Made by a program: the position numbers and the translations under genes
From: Brevibacterium album DSM 18261
Lineage (GTDB): Bacteria; Actinomycetota; Actinomycetes; Actinomycetales; Brevibacteriaceae
Assembly (NCBI RefSeq): GCF_000426445.1
Contig: NZ_AUFJ01000012.1
Location: 62,001-126,000 of the forward strand
Reading direction: 5' to 3'
Length of the DNA stretch: 64,000 nt
The notes under the pieces: model-generated
The model's database searches: none
The model's input: the letters and a program-made list of their open reading frames with translations, nothing else
Told to the model about the DNA's origin: nothing
Shown here: piece after piece, positions 25,966-34,233 of the stretch
How the letters are laid out: every line of letters begins with the position of its first letter
Numbering within the stretch: position 1 is the first letter of the stretch

Positions 25966-27279
25966 TTGAGCATCATCACCGATATCGCCGTCTTCGACGT
26001 GCGCTTCCCCACCTCGCGCGAACTCGACGGCTCCGATGCGATGAACCCGGATCCCGACTATTCGGCCGCCTATCTGGTGGTTCGCACGGATGCCGGCGAC
26101 GGGCACGAGGGGCACGGCTTCGTCTTCACGATCGGGCGGGGCAACGACATCGAGTCTGCTGCGATCGAGGCCCTTGCCGGACGCCTCCGCGGGTGCGATG
26201 CCGAGGCGATCCTCGATGACATGGGAGCCTTCTGGCGCGAGCTCGTCCACGATTCGCAGCTGCGCTGGCTGGGGCCGGAGAAGGGCGTCATGCACATGGC
26301 CATCGGTGCGGTGGTCAACGCGTTCTGGGATCTCAAGGCCAAGCGCGCGGGGCTTCCGCTGTGGGAGCTGCTCTCGCGCATGAGCCCGGAGGAGATCCTC
26401 GACCTCACGGATCTGCGCTATCTCAGCGACGTCATGACGCGGGAGGATGCGCTGGCGATCCTGCGGCGGTCCGCGGAGGGGCGGGAGGAGCGTGTGGCCC
26501 GGCTGAAGGCCGAGGGCTACGGCGCCTACACGACCACGCCCGGCTGGCTGGGGTACAGCGACGAGAAGCTCGCCCGGTTGTGCCGTGAGGCGATCGCGGA
26601 GGGGTTCGGGCAGATCAAGCTCAAGGTCGGCGCTGACCGCGCCGACGACCTCCGCCGTCTCCGGATCGCCCGGGAGGTGTGCGGTGAGGGCTTTCCCATC
26701 GCCGTCGACGCGAATCAGCGCTGGGACGTCGCCGAGGCGATCGACTGGATCGGTGAGCTCGCGCAGTTCGATCTGTGCTGGGTCGAGGAACCGACAAGCC
26801 CGGACGATGTGCTGGGCCATGCGAAGATCCAGCGCGGCATCGACCCCGTGCCCGTGGCGACGGGAGAGCACTGCCAGAACCGCATCGTCTTCAAGCAGAT
26901 GCTGGACGCGGATGCGCTGCGCGTCCTCCAGCTCGACGCCTGCCGCGTGGCCGGGGTGAACGAGAACATCGCGATCCTGCTGCTCGCGGCTCACAAGGGC
27001 GTGCCGGTGTGCCCGCACGCCGGGGGAGTGGGGCTGTGCGAGATCGTCCAGCACCTGTCGATGTTCGACTTCGTCGCGGTCTCCGGGGAGATGGAGGGGC
27101 GCGTCATCGAGTTCGTCGATCATCTGCACGAGCACTTCGCGGAGCCCGTGGACGTGCGCGAGGGCCGCTACTGGCCGCCGCAGCTGCCCGGCTCAGGTGC
27201 GCAGATGCACCAGACGAGCATTGATGAGCACCTGTACCCGACCGGCCCCGTGTGGGCGGCGGAGGCCGCGGCTCGCTGA
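25966..27279 (+). CDS. fucD: L-fuconate dehydratase (enolase superfamily)
   Basis: 437 residues, mandelate-racemase/enolase superfamily. The N-terminal capping domain covers about 1-150 and the barrel about 180-400. Catalytic residues are clear: KLK with K218/K220, metal ligands D248 (VDANQRW), E274 ([10 protein letters not shown]) and E301 (ATGEHCQNR), and H351 in [12 protein letters not shown]. This is the constellation of characterised L-fuconate dehydratases, which form 2-keto-3-deoxy-L-fuconate. The start is TTG at 25966, the second TTG start in this three-gene set. The length and the [10 protein letters not shown] segment also fit FucD rather than rhamnonate dehydratase. It is last in the operon, before a bidirectional terminator. 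Confidence 0.93.
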   Translation: MSIITDIAVFDVRFPTSRELDGSDAMNPDPDYSAAYLVVRTDAGDGHEGHGFVFTIGRGNDIESAAIEALAGRLRGCDAEAILDDMGAFWRELVHDSQLRWLGPEKGVMHMAIGAVVNAFWDLKAKRAGLPLWELLSRMSPEEILDLTDLRYLSDVMTREDALAILRRSAEGREERVARLKAEGYGAYTTTPGWLGYSDEKLARLCREAIAEGFGQIKLKVGADRADDLRRLRIAREVCGEGFPIAVDANQRWDVAEAIDWIGELAQFDLCWVEEPTSPDDVLGHAKIQRGIDPVPVATGEHCQNRIVFKQMLDADALRVLQLDACRVAGVNENIAILLLAAHKGVPVCPHAGGVGLCEIVQHLSMFDFVAVSGEMEGRVIEFVDHLHEHFAEPVDVREGRYWPPQLPGSGAQMHQTSIDEHLYPTGPVWAAEAAAR

Positions 27280-27377
27280 GCTGGCGCGGCTGCGCGGTGA
27301 TCGGCTCGGAGCTGGCCGGCTCGGCGCGCTCGGGCAGCGGGTGCTGGGCGAGGTGGGACATGGGTGGTCCGCGCGCT

Positions 27378-27410
27378 GGCAGAAAAACCAGGGGCCCTGG
27401 TTTTTCTGCC
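27378..27410. terminator. Perfect 33-nt palindrome, bidirectional intrinsic terminator
   Basis: Arms GGCAGAAAAACCAGGG and its exact complement flank a single central G. In either direction it reads as a CCAGGG stem followed by five T. It lies between the fucD stop and the convergent hydrolase gene. A degenerate copy lies at 6335-6364. Confidence 0.75.
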
Positions 27411-27546
27411 AATGCGCGATGAGGCATGGTGTCGTCCGGCAGCTTCCGGAGACGCCGGACCGTCGTATCGCGGGGTCGCGGATTCGGACGTTTCGGCCGG
27501 AACGGCTCCACGTGTCCTGCCGGGGAAGGGTGCAGTGCGCTGCTTC

Positions 27547-27608
27547 GTGTCAGATGAGGGGGATCGCAATCTGACACCGAACTGCCATGCGGGCGCTCTG
27601 TGTCAGAT
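27547..27608. repeat. GTGTCAGAT triple repeat able to form alternative hairpins
   Basis: GTGTCAGAT occurs at 27547-27555 and 27600-27608, and its complement ATCTGACAC at 27569-27577. The middle copy can pair with either flanking copy. The last copy abuts the stop of the minus-strand hydrolase gene. Confidence 0.6.
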
Positions 27609-28205
27609 TCAGAAGGTCTGAACCGGCGTCGAGGCGGCGAACCCCCGTATCCGTGCTGCGAACTTCTGCGGATTCTGCAGATGCGGGTAGTGCGTGGGAG
27701 GCTCCCACACCTCGTGTACTGCCTGCGGGATCCGTGCGCGCAGCGCATCGAGCCGGGCGGTCTGCGCAGGGTCCAGATCCCCATACATCTGCGCGAACAG
27801 TCCGAGGATGAACTCGCGGAAACCGTCGCCGCGCAGAGCTTTCTCCGCAGTGCGGACGTGCTCCTGAAGCCCTCGCAACGCCAGGGGCTGATCGACGTTG
27901 ACGATGCCGGAGGCGGGGAACCGCGCGCCATAGGCGGTGGCGATGAGCCCGCCCATCGAATGCCCCACCACCAGCGGCCGGGCGCCGGGGCGCAGCGCTT
28001 CGACCGTGTCGTGGACGTCCGCCGCCAGCGTCGCGGGATCGTAGGCGTCGCCGGCCGGTGAATCTCCATGGCCGCGTGCGTCCACGCGCAGCACGGTGAA
28101 GGCCGTCGTGAGGTCGATGGGGTCCCAGCTGCTCCGGTTCTCCGTGATCCCGTGGATGAGGACGAGGAGGGGACCGTCTCCGGTCAGGTCGTGGGCGAGG
28201 ATCAT
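27609..28205 (-). CDS. Alpha/beta hydrolase (short)
   Basis: A 198-residue alpha/beta-hydrolase fold protein: oxyanion-hole HG in [24 protein letters not shown], nucleophile S83 in VVGHSMGG, and a terminal HYPHLQNPQ that would supply the catalytic His. It is shorter than the usual 230-280 residues, with a reduced cap region. The ATG at 28205 is preferred to an upstream ATG at 28322 because the fold starts directly after it, although neither has a strong ribosome-binding site. No substrate can be assigned. It is monocistronic and convergent with fucD. Confidence 0.75.
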   Translation of the reverse strand: MILAHDLTGDGPLLVLIHGITENRSSWDPIDLTTAFTVLRVDARGHGDSPAGDAYDPATLAADVHDTVEALRPGARPLVVGHSMGGLIATAYGARFPASGIVNVDQPLALRGLQEHVRTAEKALRGDGFREFILGLFAQMYGDLDPAQTARLDALRARIPQAVHEVWEPPTHYPHLQNPQKFAARIRGFAASTPVQTF

Positions 28206-28406
28206 GAGGATCGCCTGCTTTCCGCTGTCAGCGCCGACCCCGCCGTCACAGTCCGGTCGCACATCGGGACCCGGAGCGCACACAGCGCCCAGAGGTGCTC
28301 CTGCACGTGATCCTATATGCATCGAGGGCGCGGAACGGGGAGCGACGGCTGCCGTTCCGGCGCGCCGGCGTTCGTGTGAGGAAGGGCCTGCGCGGGTCGA
28401 TGAATG

Positions 28407-28483
28407 AGACGGGAGGTTCTGACGGTCCGGGCAGGGTGCAGGGTGCCGGCACCGTCGAAAACTCCCCGACCGTGAATGGGCGG
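28407..28483 (-). terminator. Hairpin repeat copy 1, downstream of the SurE-like gene
   Basis: Arms GGGAGGTTCTGACGGT (28411-28426) and ACCGTCGAAAACTCCC (28451-28466) form an imperfect hairpin beginning 7 nt past the minus-strand stop at 28490. An equal-length, roughly 80% identical copy lies at 29571-29647, also just past a minus-strand stop. Confidence 0.6.
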
Positions 28484-28489
28484 ACTGCC

Positions 28490-29413
28490 TCAGTTGAGGG
28501 CGTCGACGAGAGCTGTGACGTTCCCGGCCTCTCCCGCGGGAAGGGAGGGCGTGGTCGTGATGAGGGAGAGCGTGACATTGCCCCTGCTCAGCTCGGCGAG
28601 GTCGCCGCTCTCCGGTGCGTCTTCCGCATAGCCCAGGCTCACCTCGTAGGTGTCTCCATCCTGGCGCTCGTAGGTGGTGACGTAGCCCGAACCCTGTGCG
28701 GTCTCCGCATAGACGACTTGGGGGTCCTCCGGGGCCTCGGCGGGATCCGGGTAGTTCATGTTGAGGACGTACCCGGCCTCGAGCGAGCCGGCCGCCTGGT
28801 CGATGATGTCGAGGAGGAGCTGCGCGGCGGCCTCGTAGTCGGCCTGGTCCTCGGAGGAGGCGTCGAGGCTCGTGGCGATCGCGGGGACCCCGTAGGAGCC
28901 GGAGGCGATCGAAGCGGCGCCGAACGTGCCGGAGGAGCGGATGTCGGTCCCGGCGTTGGCGCCTGCGTTGATTCCGGAGACCACGAGATCGGGGGCTTCC
29001 TCCATGACCTCCTTGAGCCCGAAAGAGGCCGCCGTGGCGGGAGTCCCGCCTACGGAATGGATCTGCGGATCGTCCGTGGGCTGGGTGACCTCGAGGGTGC
29101 CGGAGATGTCCACAGCCCCGCCCTTGCCGCTCTGGTTCTCTGCCGGTGCCACAAGGGTGACGGAGTGGCCGGCGCCGGTGAGAGCCTCATAGGCGGCGGT
29201 GATGCCCGGGGCGTCCCAGCCGTCGTCGTTGGTGAGCATGATGTCGAGGGGCTCTCCGGAGCCTGCTGCATCCGTGTCGGCCGTCTCCTGGGCGTTCGCC
29301 GCAGCGGCCTCGGCGCTGTCTGTCGCAGCGTCGGAGCAGCCGGTGAGGAACAGGCCGGATGCTGCGATGACGCCGGCGGTGCGGAGAAGGGCGGATGTCC
29401 TGAGGGTGCGCAT
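28490..29413 (-). CDS. SurE-like 5'/3'-nucleotidase, predicted lipoprotein
   Basis: 307 residues. A signal peptide ([14 protein letters not shown]) ends in the lipobox LTGC with C26 as the lipidation site, followed by an Ala/Thr/Asp-rich linker to about residue 55. The mature part carries the SurE metal-site motifs [11 protein letters not shown] and [15 protein letters not shown] with SSGTFGAA. SurE proteins dephosphorylate nucleoside monophosphates and are normally cytoplasmic; here the sequence predicts anchoring outside the membrane, suggesting extracellular nucleotide scavenging. The ATG at 29413 has GAAGGA upstream. It is monocistronic, with hairpins on both sides. Confidence 0.85.
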   Translation of the reverse strand: MRTLRTSALLRTAGVIAASGLFLTGCSDAATDSAEAAAANAQETADTDAAGSGEPLDIMLTNDDGWDAPGITAAYEALTGAGHSVTLVAPAENQSGKGGAVDISGTLEVTQPTDDPQIHSVGGTPATAASFGLKEVMEEAPDLVVSGINAGANAGTDIRSSGTFGAASIASGSYGVPAIATSLDASSEDQADYEAAAQLLLDIIDQAAGSLEAGYVLNMNYPDPAEAPEDPQVVYAETAQGSGYVTTYERQDGDTYEVSLGYAEDAPESGDLAELSRGNVTLSLITTTPSLPAGEAGNVTALVDALN

Positions 29414-29570
29414 GCGGGATCCTTCGTGACAGGGAGGCTGAGCGGTTGGTCGCCCACGCACGCAGATGCTCGACGGTGAGCGGTCCACGAAAACTGAACG
29501 AACACTTGAAAGAATATGAGGTAGGTCTCAATTCCGTAAGAGTGAAGTGCGGGAGGTCTGCTGACGAACG

Positions 29571-29647
29571 ACATGGGAGGTTCTGACGCTCCCGGCGGGG
29601 CGCAGGGTGCCCACGCCGTCGAAAACTCCCTGACAGTGAGAGAGCGG
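29571..29647 (-). terminator. Hairpin repeat copy 2, downstream of a GntR gene
   Basis: Same design as 28407-28483: GGGAGGTTCTGACGCT (29575-29590) and GCCGTCGAAAACTCCC (29615-29630), lying 14 nt past the minus-strand GntR stop at 29661. Confidence 0.6.
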
Positions 29648-29660
29648 ACCCGCGCCCAGC

Positions 29661-30359
29661 TCAGCTCAAGCTCAGCCAGTTGCGGCGGGTGAGCTCTGCC
29701 GCGCGGTCTGCGTCGCAGGCCTCCAGCGCCTCGATGATCGCCTCGTGCTGTGCGGCCGAGGCTTCGACCGTCGCGGCGTCGAAGTGCAGATACTCCGCCC
29801 GCATGAGCATGGGCACCAGCAGCTCCAGCTGCGTGCCGATGAGCGGATTGCCGGAGAGCTCGACCACGACGTCGTGGAACTCCGCATCCGCGCGGATCGC
29901 AGCTTCGGGCTCCCCGGAAGAAGCGCGCAGCCGCGCGTTCGCCTCACGGAGACCCTCGAGGCCGACCTCACTGGATGGCCGAGCCCGGCCTGCCTCGCCG
30001 GCGGCCGGCAGTACCGCCATCGCCTGTGCCTTGACCGCCAGCGCCTGCGCCGCAAGTCGTGCCGCCAGGGCGTGCAGCTCGGCCGCGATCGTGCGCGCGT
30101 GCGCCAGTGCGATCGGATCCTCCGGCGCAACCAGGGTCACCTTGCCGGGGCGCGCCCGGACGAGGCCGGCCTCGGCGAGCCGGAGCAGTGCCTCGCGCAC
30201 CGGCGTCCGGGAGACCCCCAGCCATTCGCCCAGTTCGCCGTCGCGCAGCTGCTCGCCCGGCATCAGCTGTCCCCGCACGATCGCATCCCGGATCGCGGCG
30301 TACACGTTGTCCCGCAGCAGGGTGCGTGCAGTGGGCGCGTGGCCGGCGGGAACGGGCAT
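29661..30359 (-). CDS. GntR-family regulator divergent from ACC deaminase
   Basis: 232 residues. The winged helix (about 12-80) has LRDGELGEWLGVSRTPVREALLRLAEAGLV. The FCD domain includes ADAEFHDVVVELSGNPLIG and AAQHEAIIEALEACD. GGAGG precedes the ATG at 30359. It is divergent from acdS across 220 nt and is the likely local regulator. ACC deaminase genes of proteobacteria are usually controlled by an Lrp-type AcdR, so a GntR partner differs from that arrangement. The effector could be ACC, D-cysteine or 2-oxobutanoate; none can be chosen from sequence. Confidence 0.87.
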   Translation of the reverse strand: MPVPAGHAPTARTLLRDNVYAAIRDAIVRGQLMPGEQLRDGELGEWLGVSRTPVREALLRLAEAGLVRARPGKVTLVAPEDPIALAHARTIAAELHALAARLAAQALAVKAQAMAVLPAAGEAGRARPSSEVGLEGLREANARLRASSGEPEAAIRADAEFHDVVVELSGNPLIGTQLELLVPMLMRAEYLHFDAATVEASAAQHEAIIEALEACDADRAAELTRRNWLSLS

Positions 30360-30482
30360 GCGGCAAGCCTCCGAGGCGTAGGCGGGCAGGTGCGGCTTCG
30401 GCAGATGCCCTGGCGTGCGGTAGCGCAGGCCGTTTCGAAGCCGTGGAGCGGGACGGCCTGGACATACGGGCGGACCATGTGT

Positions 30483-30520
30483 GATTCTATGATCTGCACC
30501 ACGCAATATACTGCATATCG
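30483..30520. promoter_or_regulatory. AT-rich divergent promoter/operator region of acdS
   Basis: In an otherwise G+C-rich interval, TATACT (30507-30512) is a strong plus-strand -10 for acdS, and TAGAAT (read on the minus strand, 30485-30490) is a good -10 for the GntR gene. ATATACTGCATAT overlapping the acdS -10 is a near-palindrome suitable as an operator. Confidence 0.5.
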
Positions 30521-30579
30521 CTGCCCATCGGGAAGTCCATGTCACGGTGCTTCCCGCTCACTCATGAGAGGCCCCGCAC

Positions 30580-31611
30580 ATGGCGACCGCCGACCTCCCC
30601 CGTCACCCGCTCACCTTCGGACCCAGCCCCATCCACGAACTGCCGCGGCTGGCCGCGCACGTGGGCGGCGAGGACGGCCCGCGCATCTTCGCCAAGCGCG
30701 AGGATGTGAATTCCGGCCTGGCCTTCGGCGGCAACAAGACCCGCAAGCTCGAGTACATCGTCCCGGACATCCTGGAGTCCGGAGCGGACACCCTCGTCTC
30801 CATCGGCGGCTACCAGTCCAACCACACCCGCCAGGTCGCCGCGGTCGCCGCGCACCTGGGACTCAAAGCCCGCCTCGTGCAGGAGCGCTGGGTCGACTGG
30901 GACGACCCGGTCAACGACAAGGTCGGCAACATCGAGCTCTCCCGCATCATGGGCGCGGACGTCCGCCTCGACGCGAGCGGCTTCGACATCGGCATCCGCG
31001 ATTCCTGGAAGCAGGCGCTGGAAGAGGTCGAGGCCGCAGGCGGCAAGCCCTATCCGATCCCCGCCGGTGCCTCCGAGCACCCGCTGGGCGGCGTGGGCTT
31101 CGCCAACTGGGCGCACGAGGTCGTGGCCCAGGAGGAGGAGATGGGCGTCTTCTTCGACACCATCGTCGTCTGCGTCGTCACGGGCTCCACGCAGGCGGGC
31201 ATGATCGCCGGCTTCGCGGAGATCGAGGACGCAGGCGGCCGCAAGCGCCGCGTCATCGGCATCGACGCCTCCGCGACGCTGGACAAGACCGTCGACCAGG
31301 TCACGCGGATCGCCAACACGACCGCGGAGAAGATCGGGCTGGGTCGCGAGATCCGCCCCGAGGAGGTCATCATCCGTGCAGGCTGGGAGGGGCCGGCCTA
31401 CGGCATCCCGGACGAGTCCACCATCGAGGCGATCCGCACCACGGGTGAGCAGGAGGGCGTCATCCTCGACCCCGTCTACGAGGGCAAGTCCATGGCCGGC
31501 CTCTTCGGCCTCATCCGCTCCGGCGAGCTCACGAGCGAGAACACCGTCCTCTACGCGCACCTGGGCGGGCAGCTCGCGCTCAACGCCTACAGCGCGATCT
31601 TCGAGGACTGA
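30580..31611 (+). CDS. acdS: 1-aminocyclopropane-1-carboxylate deaminase
   Basis: This 343-residue fold-type II PLP enzyme matches ACC deaminase, which opens ACC to 2-oxobutanoate and ammonia. Key residues can be placed: K53 in [12 protein letters not shown] (PLP lysine), S80 in [11 protein letters not shown] (nucleophile position), Y300-E301 in VYEGKSM, and L328 in AHLGG, equivalent to K51, S78, Y294, E295 and L322 of the Pseudomonas enzyme. The Glu/Leu pair separates true ACC deaminases from D-cysteine desulfhydrases. GAGAGG precedes the ATG. The next gene encodes an E1 that could consume 2-oxobutanoate. Confidence 0.92.
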   Translation: MATADLPRHPLTFGPSPIHELPRLAAHVGGEDGPRIFAKREDVNSGLAFGGNKTRKLEYIVPDILESGADTLVSIGGYQSNHTRQVAAVAAHLGLKARLVQERWVDWDDPVNDKVGNIELSRIMGADVRLDASGFDIGIRDSWKQALEEVEAAGGKPYPIPAGASEHPLGGVGFANWAHEVVAQEEEMGVFFDTIVVCVVTGSTQAGMIAGFAEIEDAGGRKRRVIGIDASATLDKTVDQVTRIANTTAEKIGLGREIRPEEVIIRAGWEGPAYGIPDESTIEAIRTTGEQEGVILDPVYEGKSMAGLFGLIRSGELTSENTVLYAHLGGQLALNAYSAIFED

Positions 31612-31742
31612 GCAGGCGCGAGAACTGCGCAGGCCGGAGTCGCTGGGCGGCACCGGCGGACTGCGCAGGACGGGGTGCCGGCCGGTCCGGCGCCCCGCAG
31701 CACGACCACCGGCGGCAGGCAGAGCGAGAGGGAGACACCCGC

Positions 31743-34196
31743 ATGACGCAGTTCGAGGATGCGCGCGAGCACGAGAACCGCGAGGAGCACGAGATCCACG
31801 AGGAGCACGTCCAGTTCGAGACGAGCACGCAGCTCGACCCGCCGACCGCCAACGACCGCCCCCTGCGGGCCTCGGCGGACGCCGAGGTGCTCGATGAGAT
31901 CGCCCAGCGCGTGCTGTGGCTGGCCACCTCGATCATCGACGCCGCCAACCGGGGCAGGGAGAACCCCGACGGCGTGAAGGTGGGCGGCCACCAGGCGTCC
32001 TCGGCCTCGATGGCCGGCATCATGACGGCGCTGTGGCTCACCCAGCTGCGCGCCGAGGACCGCGTCTCCGTCAAGCCCCACGCCTCGCCCGTGCTGCACG
32101 CCCTCAACTACCTCCTCGGCGATCTGGGCGAGGAGCACCTCACCCGCCTGCGCGCCAAGGGCGGGCTCCAGCCCTACCCCTCCCGGACCAAGGACCCGGA
32201 CACCGTGGACTTCTCCACCGGTTCCGTGGGGATCGGGGCGACGGCGCCGGTGTGGGCCGCGCTCTCGCACCGCTACCTCTCCGACCGCTTCCCGGAGACC
32301 ACACCGCCCGCCGGCCGCTTCTACTCGCTGCTGGGCGATGCGGAGCTCGACGAGGGCGCGGTATGGGAGGCGATCATCGACCCCGAGGTTCGCGGCCTCG
32401 GCGAGGTCGTGTGGATCGTGGACCTCAACCGGCAGTCGCTCGACCGGGTCATCCCGGACGTGCAGATCCAGCGCCTCCAGGGCATGTTCGCCGCCGCCGA
32501 CTGGCAGGTCCTCACCCTGACCTGGGGCACGCGGCTCTCCGCCCTGTTCGCCGCGCACGGCGGCGAGGTCTTCGAGCGCCGCATGCGCGAGATGCCCAAC
32601 GAGGAGTACCAGCGACTGCTGCGCTCCCACCCGGACGAGGTGCGCGAGCGCCTGCTCGCAGGCACGGGCGGCGCCGAACGCGAGGCCCTCGCGGCCCTCC
32701 TGCAGCCGTACACGAACGTGGAGCTCGCAGAGCTCGTCCGCGATCTCGGCGGCCACGACCTCTCCCGTCTCGTGGATGCCTTCGGGCAGATCGACGACAC
32801 CCGTCCCACCGTCGTCTTCGCCTACACCATCAAGGGCCGCGGACTCGCGACCGAGGGCCACCCCGGCAACCACGCCGCGCAGCTGACGGGCGAGCAGATG
32901 GAGGATCTGGCGCGTGCCTCGGGCATGGACACCGCCGATCCGTGGCAGCGGTTCGGTCCGGAGACGCCTGCGGGCCGGGCGCTCGCCGAGGCCGCGACCC
33001 GGCTGCGCCGCGAGCCGATCCCGCAGGAGCCCGGCCCGCGGATCCCTGACGAGCTGGGCTACTCGCCCAAGGCCACCACCTCGACGCAGGCCGCGCTCGG
33101 CCGGTTCCTCTCCGATCTGCACCGGGCGCAGCCCGAGGTCGCCGCTCACGTCGTGACCGTGAGCCCGGACGTCGCGACCTCGACGAACCTGGGCGGCTGG
33201 ATCAACAAGACCGGCGTGTGGTCGATCGCCGGGCGCGCGGACTGGTTCGCGGACGACCGTGAGAGGGTCATGCGCTGGCGGGAGACGGAGAAGGGGCAGC
33301 ACATCGAGCTCGGCATCGCCGAGGTCAACCTCGTCTCGCTCGCCGGTGAGCTCGGCTCCACGGGCTCGCGCTGGGGTCGGACGCTGCTGCCCATCGCCGC
33401 GCTCTACGACCCCTTCATCAACCGCGCGCTGGAGCCGTGGACGTTCAGCCTCTACGCCGGCGGCCGCTCGATCGTGATCGGCACGCCCTCCGGCGTGACT
33501 CTGGCACCGGAGGGCGGCGCCCACCAGTCGTTCAACACCCCCTCCGTCACGCTGGAGATCCCGGGGCTCACGAGCTGGGAGCCCGCGTTCGCGCAGGATC
33601 TCGAATGGGCGATGCTCGACGCGATGCGAAGGCTGGGGCTGCCCGAGGCCGAGGGCGGGGAGGCCGCGTACTTCCGGCTCACCACCCGTCCCGTGGACCA
33701 GGCGCTCGCCCGGGTGCCGAGCGACCCCGTGCTGCGGGAGCGCCGGCGCGAGCAGGTGCTCGCGGGCGGCTACCGGCTCAGCGTGCACCCGGCGGAGCAG
33801 GACGCCGTCACCCTCGTGGGCGCGGGCGCGATCATGACCGAGGTGCTGGCCGCCGCCGAGCGGCTGGAGTCGCTGGGCGTGCGCGCCGGAGTGGTGTGCG
33901 TGACGAGCCCGGCCCGGCTGTTCCGCTCGCTGCAGGACCGCTCACAGGTGGGGGAGTCACGGCGCAGCGCGATCGTCGATCAGCTGTTCCCGGCGGCGCA
34001 CCCCGCGCCCCTCGTCACGGTCATGGACGGGCACCCGCACACGCTGGCCTTCCTCGCCGGTGTGCGCGGGGACCGGACGCGGAACCTGGGCGTCACCCAG
34101 TTCGGGCAGGCCTCGGGCGTGAGCGAGGCCTACCGCATCCACGGCATCGACGAGGACTCCATCGTGCGCGCGGGGCTCGACCTGACGGGGAGGTGA
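31743..34196 (+). CDS. AceE-like 2-oxo acid dehydrogenase E1 (possible 2-oxobutanoate E1)
   Basis: An 817-residue homodimeric-type E1 related to AceE of pyruvate dehydrogenase. The ThDP motif is visible as LLGDAELDEGAVWEAI followed by VWIVDLNRQSLD. Transketolase-type segments include VGGHQASSASMAGIMTAL, TVVFAYTIKGRGLATEGHPGNHA, KGQHIELGIAEVNLVSLAGELG and TPSGVTLAPEGGAHQSFNTPS. The extreme N-terminus has a His/Glu-rich stretch. It lies 131 nt after acdS on the same strand. By analogy with the mdeA-mdeB pair of Pseudomonas putida, where an AceE-like E1 follows a 2-oxobutanoate-producing enzyme, it may decarboxylate 2-oxobutanoate to propionyl groups. Pyruvate remains possible. No E2 or E3 is in the window. 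Confidence 0.85.
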   Translation: MTQFEDAREHENREEHEIHEEHVQFETSTQLDPPTANDRPLRASADAEVLDEIAQRVLWLATSIIDAANRGRENPDGVKVGGHQASSASMAGIMTALWLTQLRAEDRVSVKPHASPVLHALNYLLGDLGEEHLTRLRAKGGLQPYPSRTKDPDTVDFSTGSVGIGATAPVWAALSHRYLSDRFPETTPPAGRFYSLLGDAELDEGAVWEAIIDPEVRGLGEVVWIVDLNRQSLDRVIPDVQIQRLQGMFAAADWQVLTLTWGTRLSALFAAHGGEVFERRMREMPNEEYQRLLRSHPDEVRERLLAGTGGAEREALAALLQPYTNVELAELVRDLGGHDLSRLVDAFGQIDDTRPTVVFAYTIKGRGLATEGHPGNHAAQLTGEQMEDLARASGMDTADPWQRFGPETPAGRALAEAATRLRREPIPQEPGPRIPDELGYSPKATTSTQAALGRFLSDLHRAQPEVAAHVVTVSPDVATSTNLGGWINKTGVWSIAGRADWFADDRERVMRWRETEKGQHIELGIAEVNLVSLAGELGSTGSRWGRTLLPIAALYDPFINRALEPWTFSLYAGGRSIVIGTPSGVTLAPEGGAHQSFNTPSVTLEIPGLTSWEPAFAQDLEWAMLDAMRRLGLPEAEGGEAAYFRLTTRPVDQALARVPSDPVLRERRREQVLAGGYRLSVHPAEQDAVTLVGAGAIMTEVLAAAERLESLGVRAGVVCVTSPARLFRSLQDRSQVGESRRSAIVDQLFPAAHPAPLVTVMDGHPHTLAFLAGVRGDRTRNLGVTQFGQASGVSEAYRIHGIDEDSIVRAGLDLTGR

Positions 34197-34233
34197 GGAG
34201 CGGCCTCACCGAGACCAGCCCCGCAGAGCGGCC

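Larger units (their letters stand above)
27280..27608. other. 329-nt convergent intergenic region
   Basis: No gene is seen. It holds the perfect palindrome at 27378-27410 and the GTGTCAGAT inverted/direct repeats at 27547-27608. Confidence 0.7.

Noticed and set aside
24134..27279. L-rhamnonate pathway instead of L-fuconate
   Set aside because: The dehydratase has the K/K, D/E/E and His set, length and [10 protein letters not shown] segment expected of L-fuconate dehydratase, and no rhamnose genes are present. Biochemical proof is lacking.
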